From: Yamagishiella unicocca
Taxonomy: Eukaryota; Chlorophyta; Chlorophyceae; Chlamydomonadales; Volvocaceae
Length of the DNA: 64,000 nucleotides
Assembly: GCA_003116995.1 (NCBI GenBank)
Contig: BDSL01000071.1
Location: 434,001 to 498,000, forward strand
Direction: 5' to 3'
The notes under the pieces are model-generated. The model saw nothing but the letters and a program-made list of their open reading frames with translations. It was not told the DNA's origin and made no database searches. Numbering within the stretch: position 1 is the first letter of the stretch; the number at the start of each line of letters is the position of its first letter. A program made the translations under genes and the position numbers. Of the stretch, positions 9,886 through 20,871 are shown in pieces.

Positions 9886-12077
9886 TGCGCGTTCCTGTGC
9901 TGATTGAAAGTCCCAGGTCCTAAGGGTAAAACGTTCTTCAATGCTGCTGCTGCTGTGTGTCTTGTCTTCGTGCCGTTGCTGAGTATGTGATCTTTGATAG
10001 CTGCGCCGTCGGTCTGTTGGCTACCCGTGGACTTCGGACGAAAGAGAACCTTGGGCAATCTTGGTTGGAATTCCGTCTTGGAGCGAACGTTTTAACATAT
10101 CAAAATTGCGCGTACCCTTGTGAGCATTATTACAAGGTGCCTTTTGCTTGTCGGGGCACTTCCAGAGTGGCGATCGACCCATGGGTCAACCTCCGCAAGC
10201 AAACGCCGAGATGCTGGCAGAAGTGCCTCCCCCCTTTCAGGTGTGCCGCGTGGTGCACTTCCTTTTAGGTTCGGCGTCTGTGCAGTTAGCTTCCACTAAG
10301 CTGGCTGCTTGTCAGCTGGTTTGTGCCCGCTGAAGAGTCGTGATCGGTTCGGTACCGCGCTACAGCCCACTGTTCCGTACACGCCGACTGCGACCGATAA
10401 GTTGACAGGCTTCTGCCCTGCTGCCCTCGCACCCACAGTAACACCGACTTTTTGCGAGCCTTTTCACGGCAGCAAGAGCTGCACTTTTTAAGCATCACAC
10501 CGCAGGTGACCGCCTGCCGGCCCTGCGCCGGCTCTGCGCACGCCAGAACGCAGACCTCGACGGCTGTACTCCTGCAGCCCTTAGATATCACTCCCCTTCG
10601 AGCTCCACGTGGCAACGTGCACACGTAACTTCGTCCGAACTTAGTGAAAACCCCCTCCGCATTGTCAGGGGCACTGCGGCCCGCCAGCTGGACCCTACGT
10701 CCTCGTCCTGTTGCTTTTCAGGCCAACACCGACTCCAGCCGCATCGCCCGCACTACCCAAGATTTATAAGTCGAGCCCATTGTCCGCGTCGAACCCATTG
10801 TCCGCGTCAAACCCACGCCGTGCCACCAGGCTTTGGCAATTTCACGAAATCACGCCCACATGGCACCTGGGCACGCCCTGCAAACTGTCGGTACGGCGCC
10901 TGCCCAGTGCCGTACGATCCACAGCATCGCTGCGAACGCCGGATGGAGGTCGTCCGTCGCGGGCCGTGGCGGAAACCAAGCCATGGTCCCAAACCCACAG
11001 CGTGTCGTGCACCCACCCAGTCGTGCGAAGAAGCGTCCCCGCATTATTCATCCGCGGACATACAGGCGCGTGTGTTTCCCAAAGCGACGTGAGGGCGCGG
11101 CAGCAACCAAGGCGCACACGGCGCGTTTCCCCAGGCAGGCCACGTCCCCCTTTGCACCGGACCGTCAGTCAGCGTCGAGTCATTCCGTCACCTACCGCCA
11201 TGGACCCCCGCCCCGTAACACCACACGCATGCCAGCCCCTGCACCCAAAGCAAGAAAGATCCACACAACGCAGACCTGACGTGCCCGGGCAATCGACCGC
11301 CGCTGGAAAATGAACTGGACATCAACCGAAACCCTCCTCGTTCATCCATTCGTTGGTTTATCCATTCATTTCCTTCACTCCTCAACTAGCTGCTGGAGGT
11401 CAGTAAACTGCGTCTACTCTGGAAGCCTACTCTGGAAGCCACCACAACGCCGGCGGCTGGCTGGGTCTCACGCGGCGTGGTGAGAGCCGCGTGGGGACCC
11501 CTCCATGCCCCTTCCCCAAATGACACTCGGAACCGCGAGGCGCTTCCGGGTAGTCCACCCATAGAATACATGTTAGTGACACACATACGGGTTGGGGCCG
11601 CTAACATGCCGCATCACATTGCGCGTGCGTTGGGGCACGTAGGGCGTTGTGGCGTGTATCGCGATCAGCGCCTGAACCTGCAGGGAGGGCCTTTATAACA
11701 CCTGTGGCCTCAACACCTCTGGCCTTAAAAGGTCGGTGGATGTACCGTAGTTTCCACTCGACAATACCACACAAGAGAAAGGACAACAGCCTAACCACCT
11801 GCGGCGAAAGGCGCAACCGCCGCCTTCTGACATGCCGGGTTTGCACCACTGGGTTAACCTCGACGAGCAAATAATTATTGCAAGGTTGTCGCGAGAGCGG
11901 TTGGCCTCGCCATTTCGTTTCTTCCGCAGGTACGTCTGCGGGAGGTGATCACTACCTCTCCTTCAGCAAGAGGCCCGGACAATGATGGAAGGCCTCTGCA
12001 ACAACCCGAGTGCCGTCCTTCCATCCCGTCCCTTCACACCCCTGCCCTCGGCTTTCCTCCCTACCCGCCATGCACCG
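9886..12077. other. Unresolved region, possible plus-strand exons
   Basis: No family match. A possible first exon lies at 10181-10240: an ATG followed by a Gln/Pro/Ala/Glu-rich 20-codon frame ending at a CAG|GTGTGC donor. An Arg/Lys-rich open frame at 10833-11279 could be an exon. Neither has enough support for a gene call. The rest shows no structure I could interpret. Confidence 0.25.
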
Positions 12078-13195
12078 CTACAGCTGTTTCTGCCACCGGC
12101 GTGGAGCGGCAGTAATCACCATCCGGGGTGTGCTGTCCAGCTTTCCCGTGAATAGAATGCCCAGCAGCCGCCCAAACCAAAACAGGCTGATGCCGTACAG
12201 CAGTAGCAGGAAGCCGTTAGCCGCGTAGGCGGCCTTGCGGTCCAGAGGTATGTGCCAGACGTCCCGGAGGGTGCACGGCAGCAGTACGACAGGCACCATC
12301 AGCACTCGCGTGGCCAGGTAGCAGAGCGTGAAGAAGACGAAGAAGATCTTCTTCGCCGGCCGCAGGTCGATGCAGTGGAGAAGCTTTGAGACGCTGAGCA
12401 GCGGATTGGTCGCGACGAACATCCAGTGCGCCAAAAGGCCCACCCGCAGCAGCTCCAGGGTGTACGACATGCTCAGCAGGCACAGTGTGAAGGCGTGGTG
12501 CAGCGCCGTGTCCAGACCCTGCACCCTGCCCAGCCCGAACCAGTGCTTTGTGGTGCACTGCGTGTACCAGGCCAGTTGGAGCAGGTAGAGCGCGTCGATG
12601 GTCCAGGGATGGTTGTGCAGCGGCCAGCCGTGCAGGCAGCCGCTGGTGTCGTACATGTGACAGCCGGTGTTTTGGCCGGCATATAGGGCCCAGGACGCCA
12701 GGCCCACGATGGCCGTCGAGCCGAGACCCTGGGGTCCAGGGAAGGGGAGGCAATGGGGAGGGTGAAGGGCAGCCGACAGCCCTTACGACACCACCACGAT
12801 TCGCGACGCGGTGTGAGCCGTAAGCGCACCACACACACATATCACACAACTAATGCCCATGCATGCTTGTCGCGGAGTGAAAACCACCATACTTAGCCCC
12901 AAACGCGGCCGTTGTCGCCTGAAAGCGACGATCCCCTCGCATGAGGTTCTTGCCCAGCTTGGCGCAACGTCCTGCTCTCACGGCCAATAGCTAATAAAGA
13001 TGGTTCGCCGCTCACCTCCCATAGCTCCTCGGTCACAACAGGTGTGTACATTTCATATCCGGGCCCTCGGCGACGGAGGTACATCCGGACGCGTTCGTAA
13101 ACGAAGATATAGAAGACATACCGGAGTCCGAGGATCGCACACGAGCCAAATACGGCCGCAATGAGACAAGACGTGGCAGCGTCGCCCAAGAGCAT
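12078..13195 (-). CDS. TLC-domain membrane protein, LAG1/ceramide-synthase-like
   Basis: Exons 13195-13016 and 12728-12078 join in phase 0 (donor GTGAGC, acceptor CCCCAG), giving 276 residues. The protein has several hydrophobic spans starting near residue 8. A TLC signature of the form LHHAFT (His137-His138) is followed by SMSYTLELLRVG and SVSKLL, the order seen in TRAM/LAG1/CLN8 proteins, which act in ER membranes in sphingolipid synthesis or related lipid sensing. The acidic residues usual after the HH motif in active ceramide synthases are not evident, so catalysis is uncertain. The start is the first in-frame ATG of the exon. The gene is divergent from the J-domain gene. Confidence 0.75.
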
Positions 13196-13639
13196 GCTGG
13201 TCGACCAGCCTAGTTCGCCATGCTCAGCTGATCGGAGCAACGCAGCGCCGGCAGCCGGAAAGCAGCAATTCCGCAGTAGCCGATTTATAAATCAACCCAG
13301 CTAGGAAGGGCAGGATAAGGAAGTCATTATTCCGTGCTCTCGTGAACGAGGCATTGCCTTGCCAATCACATACATGTTGGTTACAGTTTATTGACGTATT
13401 TCAGAGAATACTGTAAAGTTTGATAATGACAAAGCGACAGGAATCGTCCAATCCGCTCAGTAAAGAATGTATGTACGGCAAACTGCTCCGCGCTGACAAT
13501 AAGGAGAACGCGCACAGCTGACTGCCTGTATGGATGTGCAGTATACACAATTCCGTAGAGGTACATGCTCGTTCTCAACATGTCTGTACACCCGCCTTGA
13601 CCTTGCGTCCAATTTGACTGGTGCAGTAACGACGGCCCC
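13196..13639. promoter_or_regulatory. Divergent intergenic region (TLC gene / J-domain gene)
   Basis: This 444-bp stretch lies between two oppositely directed start codons and should contain both promoters and 5' UTRs. It is AT-richer than the genes; no specific element was identified. Confidence 0.4.
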
Positions 13640-15297
13640 ATGTCTAAGGCTTCTTTTGAACGCCTCGCAGCGCAGCTAGGTAGGCTGGAGGATGACGAAC
13701 CCTGCGCCAGTGGCAGAGAGGAAGCCAAGCCAGCTTTGACCGCTGCCCAGCGAATATTGAAAGCGTGGGAAGCCAAGGAGTACTTCAGGTACGTCGAGGG
13801 AGCTTGCATTTGCAGCAAAGGGGGGGACGTGGCATTGCGGCCGGGTCTTGCGAGGATTGAGGAAATGCGCTGGGGGTCTCGCGTGCAACTGCAACCGTCA
13901 CCCATCCCAAAGCAGTAAGGCAGCCATGTGGCATGGAGTAACCGACACATCCTTCTGGCTTTCAAACACCCCGGCCCCCTCATGGCTCCGTGTCCTCCCA
14001 CCTCTCTCCCCGTTCGGCCCGACGCCCGTCTAATATTAAACGCCCCGGATACGCCCCTACACACGATCACGATACACCCTTGATGGCCAAAACACATGAT
14101 ATGTCTCAGTTTTCTGCACGTTTGTTGTACGGCGCTGGTTGCTGATAGCACCGCACGTGCACTAAACATCAACTGACAACCGCCCCCCGGAAATCCCAAC
14201 CGCCCCCCAGCTTATTAGGACTACCCGAGCCTGAGGCAGACGAGCTTGGCCGGCCGATTTGGTCGTGCACGGAGGTGGACGTGTCCAAGGCGTACAGGAA
14301 GCTGTCCATCGTCGTACATCCCGACAAGAACCCGGGTGATGACGAAGCTCGCCGCGCTTTCGAGGTCCTGAACAAGGCACATCGCATGCTGAAAGACCCC
14401 AACTCTCGGGTACGTCGCGCAGCGCGAACTTCCCCCTCGCGCCTATTTAGCTCCTCCTCATCTTCATCCTGCAGAGTTTTGGAATCCCAACCTGCTTCGT
14501 GGCATCGTTGTGCTTGTGCCGATGTCGATGTGCTGGTGCTGATAGTGCCGATAGCGACGGTGGTGGTGACCCGCGTCCGCAGGAGGACGTGCTCAGAGGT
14601 GCTGCGGATAAGGCCCGGCGGCGGCGGGAGCAGCAGGAGTCGGCGGCGGACCTAGGCACGCGCATGCAGATGAACGCGGCCAAGAACGAGCGGGCGAGGG
14701 AGCTACGGAAAGCAGAGGTGAGTGAGTTCCCTTCCGCGTTAGAGGTCGCCCATCCTCCAAGTGCTGTATGATGATCTCCGCATAAGGGCGTGGGGCGCAG
14801 GCGTGTCTTACAAATAGAAGAAACCGCGGGGCGTATGAGTAGCTCGTGAATAGCCTGAACAGGATAAGCGTGCCGGCCCAAATTGTTACATACGGTATAC
14901 CGGTAGTAAGCGGTGAGATGGAGAAATCGGGATGAGGGAGAGTACTGACGGCCGCACTGCACCTCAACAACCTGGCGCACAGGGCCAAGGCCTACAGACC
15001 CAAATCCTGGAGCAGATGCGAAAGCGGCAGGAGGAGGCTAAGCGGCGGGCTGAGGCTGCAGCCAAGGCTGCCAAGGCGCGCAGCCAGCGGGAAGACGGTG
15101 GTGGCGGTGGCGATGAGAGGTTACGCGGGGATAGAGGCGAGGATAAAGGGCCGGGTGGGGCAAGGGCGGGCATGGGTATGGGCACAGCGGCGGCGGCGGC
15201 GAAGGGCCGGCCGGCGCCAAAGTCGGATAGTGATGAGGAAGAGGAGGCGGCGAGTGCGGCGAAAAACAAGCGGAGGAAGAAGCCGTCCTTCATGTGA
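13640..15297 (+). CDS. J-domain (DnaJ/Hsp40) protein, DNAJC8-like
   Basis: Proposed exons 13640-13788, 14211-14409, 14583-14717, 14998-15297; phases close to give 260 residues. The J domain starts at YFSLLGL (about residue 48), with KAYRKLSIVVHPDKNPGDDE carrying the invariant His-Pro-Asp at 86-88. A charged helical region follows (RRRREQQESA, MRKRQEEAKRR), then a Gly/Asp-rich segment and a basic tail ending KKPSFM. A J domain followed by charged helices resembles the splicing-associated DNAJC8 group; this assignment is tentative. Its general role would be stimulating an Hsp70 ATPase. Exon 4 could instead begin at 14983, which keeps the frame. Confidence 0.8.
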
Positions 15298-15826
15298 GCT
15301 CGTGGGGATGCAAGCGGGTCGTGACGTGGCGCCAGGGGGCGCATTTGGCGGGTTTGCTACAGGCGTCGAACAAACGTCTTCGCAGGACCGTGTTCCCGGT
15401 GCCTTGTCGGAAGAGCGGCCACCGCGATTGGCAGGGTGCTTGATACGCGTCCGACGGTCTTTGTTATTACGACGAAGCTGGATCCGCAATGTGGCGCTGG
15501 GTCGTAAACAAGATTCATTATAGAGGTATAGTGAGGGACCCACACTGCGATGGGTCTGTGCGCAGGATGATACCACAAGCGCCCGTCCCCTGCATGCCTT
15601 GCCTTCATCACATCCTCACTGGCGTCGGGGTTGGTCCCTCGGGATCTGCCAGAAGAAAAGACCCGCGACGCCGTGCCTCTCGGCCCTGAGCACATTCATG
15701 TACAACCGCAACCGCACCAACGGACTTTCCGTTCGTTCTGGGGTGAATCAGTAATGCCGTATGGCAGCCACTAACGATGGCCATGGTAGCGTCCGTGACT
15801 TTGGCTGTACACCGACACACGTGGTG
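15298..15826. other. Convergent intergenic region
   Basis: Lies between the ends of the J-domain gene and the minus-strand secreted-protein gene. It should hold both 3' UTRs. No further gene seen. Confidence 0.4.
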
Positions 15827-18800
15827 TCAACCGCTACCGGTACCCAGCGTCTGGTCAACGAACCCCAACAGCATATCCGTATACATCCCCTGCCGCGCAT
15901 TCGGCGAAGGGGCCTGCTGCCCCTCCCGATCCAGACCGCTGCCACTGCCTGCCGGACCCTCGCGTCCTTCCTCAGCGGCCGGTGACTCCCTCTGCTCCGG
16001 AGGTGGCGGCGACGCCGACGGGTTAATGGCCCTGCTCGTGGGGCGTACGACAGCGAAGCCAACTCCATTGGCTCCATCCTCCGCGGCCCGACGGGCCTCC
16101 CTGATGTACGGCAGCGCCATCTGCTCGTCCACCGCCGCCAAGGTCCCTGACGTGGCGGCAGAAGGCCCTGTTGCGCTGGTATCGATCACTCCACGCCCGT
16201 CACCATCATCTCCTGCTGCAGATGCCCGAGTGCCACGAGGCCGCATAGGCAGCTGCGGCATCCAGGGCACCGCCTCGTCCAGGTCTAGATCTGAATCCAG
16301 AACCGTAGATGGCGACGGCGACGGCGCTACTGGCCTGCCGCCGCGGTTGTACGGCGACACCGCGTCATCGAAGCCGCCGGCGTCAGCAGGGGGGGCCCGC
16401 GCGTCGGCAGCTGCTGTAACCGGCGGGAGCGGTGTTCCCGCAGGTGGGGGGGGACTGTGCGCTGGAGGCGGGGTGCGGACCCTGTTCAACAGAACGTTGT
16501 CTTCGCTGTCGTTGAAGTCCGGGCTCGGCATAACGCTACTTGCTGGTGGCGGCGCTGGCGTTGGGGGCGACAGCGTCTCCGGCGGTGACCCACGGGTCGG
16601 CGGCTGCGGCTGGAGCCCCGCTGGCGGCCCGTCTCCCTGCGCGTCGCCGCTTCCTGTATCGCCAGCCGCTCGCGTTTCCTTTGGCCTCCCGAAGGGTACG
16701 GGATCGTCGTCTTGCAAGGGCACCAAGCTGTCCTCGCCAGCGGCGGAGGCGGCAGCAGCCGTGTCGTTCGCGGAGCGGAGCACGAAGGCCGTGTTGGTCC
16801 CACTGACGGTGGTGGGTATGGATGTGAACTCGGCCTCAATGATAGGACCCCCGGTGACGTTCTTCGTCGCCAGGTTGTCCGCAACGAAACTCGAGAACCG
16901 CCCCTGTGTGTTGTTGTCACGGTTACAGTGGGTTCCAGACCAAGAGGTAGAACCATCGGGCCCTGTGTGTGTATTGGGTGCAGGCCCACACGCAGCGCGA
17001 TGCTGACAGGCGCGGCAGCAGGCTTGTACGACAGCACTCATACGCCCTGCGTGTCTTTCGGTGGTTGTAACGGTTACAGTGGGTTCCAGACCGAGAGGTA
17101 GAACCATCGGGCACGTTTCGGTGTCAGGCGATGCGCCCGATGGCTCTACCTTCTGGTCCGGGCCCTACTGTACAGGTGGTACTACCGGTACTCACGCGGC
17201 GGCGATGCAACCCCGGCCTTCCTCTGCGCCGTCCACGAAATCCCCACATGCTCACATCGACATCATCGGTACCGGTGTGCTCCGACAATCCCCTACAGGG
17301 ACCCTCGGTAAGGGATCCGCCGAGCCGTTCACGGCTATCAGCTCAACAACCAGCCCTAACCGGAGGTTGCACGACTATGAGCCCATCGATGAATCCCACC
17401 TGAAGGCCACGCGGTTATCAGCCCGTCGATCAACCTCACCCGAAGGAAGAACTGGTTCAGCACGGGCACGATGTCCAGCTGGCGCGCAGAGGCCCTGGCA
17501 CACGCACAGAGCACACCAGGTGCAGCAGACAGCTATCGTGGGAACAAGGCGCCGTTTCCCGGTAACGGGCGCGCCTGGCGAGGAATGCAGGCTGTGAGGG
17601 GGGGCACTCGACGCACATCCCTGCAAACAAACCCATCCAAACAGCCTCGTCTTTGGGGCAGTCGCACAGAAACAGGCGATGCGCCCCATGGTTCTACTTC
17701 TTGGTCTGGAACCCACTGTAACCGTTACAACAACAAACAGCTGCGTCATTTATTTTGGGCAAACGCACACGGCAACACCGTAGCATGGTCCTGGCTGTGC
17801 CGCGCCAACTGCAAGCCAGGGCGCTTCAAGCAAGTCAACGCACCGGAATGTGTAGCTGCTGGTGCCGCCGCCGAGCTTTTCCGTGGTGTCCGTACCGAAG
17901 GCACGGCTGTACTGGCACGACTTGCCCGTGAACATGGGGGCGGTGTAGTATCGGCCGGTGTAGGTGGCTGCGTGGGGCGCGGCAACGGACGCAATAAATA
18001 ACACGTCGCCACAACCTTTTACTCATCCATTTTGTTTTGCAAAAAAACACCCCAGCGCAAGGTAAATCATGGTTTTGCCATGTTGTTTTGTAGTGGCTGC
18101 AGAACGCAGAGAAGCCATTGCGTGAATTTCCGCCGGTGCTGTTTCGCACTCACTTCCCTTCGGCCTGCCCGCTAGCCGGATGTTCCGCGTTTCTGCTCCA
18201 TGCGCCTACCTGCCCTTGAACAGGATAAATGATCGCACATGATGCGAGCCTTTGCATCCCTCAGACCCTCTCCAACATTGGCTTATGCTTTGGGCTCTGC
18301 CTGGGCGTCCTTGCTCAACTCCGGTTAGCACCCACAGCACCCACCTGGCGTGATCGTCAAGGTGAACTTGGCGGGATCACAGTTGTCCCAATCGATGCTG
18401 CGGCGACCCGTCTTCTCGTCAACCAGGATCGGGCAGGACGCGGGCGTAAGCGCCAGGGAGAACGTGGGCCCGCGGTAGGCGCCGAGGCGCAGCGTCGTCG
18501 GCACCACGCTCTCTGGTGTGCAGTAGTCGTTGATGGCCGTTTGCAGCAGGGTGCGCAGCTGGCAGTGCCAGCGAAGCACGAAAACACACACACACACACA
18601 CGCGCAGTGTCAGGCGATGTGCCCGATGGTTCTGCCTTTTGGTCTGGAACCCACGGTAAAAGTTACTGCTACTCGCAAGTACTGCAGGATGACCGCCCCA
18701 CGGACGACTCCCTCGTGCAAAACGCACATGCAACGTACGAGCAACGTACGAGCAACGTACGAGTCAGCACGAATGCAAGGCGCGGTGCGTGATGAAGGGC

Positions 18801-20552
18801 GAAACGCGACATCAACCACCGGTCTCAGCATCGCGACGTCTGTTGGGGAACTGGAGGATGTCTGTCATGCGGTTCCGTGGCCACGGTAATGGATGTGCGG
18901 GGCATGGCTCTTCGTAAGGCCCGTAATGACTCTTCGTAAGGCCAGTGTGGATATCGGCCCCGATCAGCCCACCAGTAGGTGGACCTCACTCGAGGTCCCT
19001 CGGACTCGCATGACCTGCCTGATCAATGGACTGGGGCAGCGGCAGCCAGTTTGAATTGATCAAATTGTCCAGTGGCGCAGTGGCCAGGTAGGCCAGATCC
19101 CGGATCCAGTTCACGTTGACCAACAAATTCCGCGCCTCCGCCGCGAGCGTTGCTACATAGCGCCGTGCTGCGAGCAGAAGGCAACAAGGCAGGGGAACAT
19201 AAGTGCGGCCGGCAACAAGGCAGAGGAACGTACGTGCGGCCCTGTGCGGCAGGAGCAGGGGCTTCGAGGGAGGAACAAAGTGAACCGCGTCCTTTCGCAC
19301 AAGATTGGATCACTTGGTGTAAGCCCAGCTCGAGCCGAGTCCTTCTGGACAGGCCTGCGCCCTCAAGGATGTGAGCGATACGTTCCGCCCATGTGAAGCG
19401 ACGCCTCGTGAAGTGGTAAATAAATGACAAATCGTTAACGCATGTGCCGCCCAATTCAGCGTTGCAAATTACGAAAGACAGGACAGCAGCTGAAAACGGC
19501 AGCTCACCTCCTCCCACGAGGTCGAAGAAGTTGCCGAACACTAGCCGGAATGCGTTTGCATTAGTGCCCGCCGGCGTCTGTTGCAGCAGGTGTCGACCCG
19601 CCTGCTGCTTCGCCCTGCCGTCACCCGCCTCGCCGCCCGCGTCAGTACCAAGGCTGCTGGCGCCGCTGCTGGCGCCGCTGCTGGCGCCGCTGCTGGCGCC
19701 GCTGCTGGCGCTGAAACCATAGCCCACAACACCAGGGGCGTCGGCCTCAGAGGTGTCGTACGCCCCCAATGCCAGATCTATGCCGTACGAAGTCACAGGG
19801 CCAGGCGTGGAGTTGCCGGTCTTGGTATCGACGACCGAGGCCCGTGTCTCAAGCGAGCTGGTGCGCCGCCAGTGTTGCGACATGCGCCGCAAGATGTCCT
19901 CCGCCATGAGCAACCCGACGTCATCCAGGCTCGCCAGCCTGGTCACGTTATCGTTACCGTTACCGCCAATACCGTTACCGTTACCGTTGTCGTTGCCGTG
20001 GTCTTCACTTCGCGTGACGTCATCAGGGCGCGCGAGCTTGCCCAGCACGTCCAGAAGCACCTGCCAGGCTGCACACAATCCCGACGCCGTGTTTGCGGAT
20101 GTTAGCGAATGGGGTGGTCGTCTGCAAGCGCAGCCAAGATGCACCTCATGCTTGCAGCGACTTGCAGGATGCTTCATTGCGTCCCCTGTGCTGGTTCTGA
20201 AGAGCACCTCCCGAAATGCTCGCGCGCGGCGCTAAGTTTACCTATTGTAAGTGTAACGTGGACCTATACATGACGGTGTATCCCTCCGACGCCCTCTCCC
20301 CTGGCGCAGCCAACGGGGCACGAGAGCCCCATACGGCCAGCCTCTCGGCACGCCTTGGCCCCCTCGCAACGCATCACCTTCATCTATCTGCTTCGCGGAC
20401 TCGCACGTTACAGGTGACGGCTGGTACGCATCACGCTGGGTGCCCTGGCCGTTTTCGGTAGCCGAGGCAGCGCGGGAGAGCCCTGGAAGCAATAGCAGGA
20501 ACGCCAGGATGACTGTGTAGGTAACCGGACGTGCGTAGGTTGGGCAGTTCAT
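15827..20552 (-). CDS. Large secreted protein with Pro-rich tail, possible cell-surface or matrix protein
   Basis: Proposed minus-strand exons: 20552-20412, 20060-19508, 19167-19019, 18558-18345, 17967-17779, 16962-15827, about 793 residues in one frame. Exon 1 encodes a signal peptide with a Leu-rich core (ILAFLLLLPGLSRA). Exon 2 has an Asn/Gly-rich stretch and a fourfold SGAS repeat. Exons 4-6 contain spaced cysteines, including CYGPDGSTSWSGTHCNR. The C-terminal 300 residues are Pro/Ser/Asp-rich with PPPP runs typical of algal hydroxyproline-rich proteins. No transmembrane span follows. No family was recognised. Intron 3 must use a GC donor (CAG|GCAGGT) for the frame to continue. The exon-6 motif recurs in introns on both strands. 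Confidence 0.6.
16912..16961 (-). repeat. GSTSWSGTHC motif repeat, copy a (coding)
   Basis: Start of the last exon of the secreted-protein gene. Reads GATGGTTCTACCTCTTGGTC then GGAACCCACTGT on the minus strand. Confidence 0.7.
17062..17112 (-). repeat. GSTSWSGTHC motif repeat, copy b (intronic)
   Basis: Same strand as the gene but inside its last intron. Nearly identical to copy a, with one Trp codon changed to Arg in the translated motif. Confidence 0.7.
17123..17178 (+). repeat. GSTSWSGTHC motif repeat, copy c (antisense in intron)
   Basis: Inverted relative to copy b and only about ten bases away. It differs from copy a largely at third codon positions, and its translation reads GSTFWSGPYC. 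Confidence 0.65.
17672..17734 (+). repeat. GSTSWSGTHC motif repeat, copy d (antisense in intron)
   Basis: Antisense to the host gene; carries the same 5' flank CAGGCGATGCGCCC as copy c and the translated core GSTSWSGTHCNRY. Confidence 0.65.
18609..18668 (+). repeat. GSTSWSGTHC motif repeat, copy e (antisense in intron)
   Basis: Next to a CA microsatellite (about 18584-18602). Core translates as GSAFWSGTH and the flank CAGGCGATGTGCCCGATGG is shared with copies c and d. Confidence 0.6.
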
Positions 20553-20871
20553 GTTGAAAACGCCGCGCCTGGGGCAAATTACATACAGTTTCACATCTCT
20601 TCAAGACCAAACGAGTGACCGTCGATCGGTCCAATACCCGAATGTTAAAGCCCATGGCCCAACAATAGAGTCGCCATTGAAGCCAAGAACGTCGTGGTCG
20701 TGTTCGGTGTGCCCACGTTGTCCACTTGTCCATTAGCATGGCGGTACGGCCGTTGCCCATCCAACGATAAAAACGGCGTCAACACTAAACATTGCATTGT
20801 GCGGACCTGACCCAACGCTATATTTCGACTTTATCCCTGTTACTAATTTACAAGCCAAGCTATAGGCCAGA
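20553..20871. promoter_or_regulatory. Bidirectional intergenic region (secreted protein / GST)
   Basis: 319 bp separate two divergent start codons. A TATA-like GCTATATTT lies about 50 bases upstream of the GST start codon. Other control sites are not evident. Confidence 0.4.

Noticed and set aside
13381..14199. 272-codon open frame on the minus strand
   Set aside because: It overlaps exons 1-2 of the J-domain gene on the opposite strand, has no family resemblance, and its length follows from base composition.
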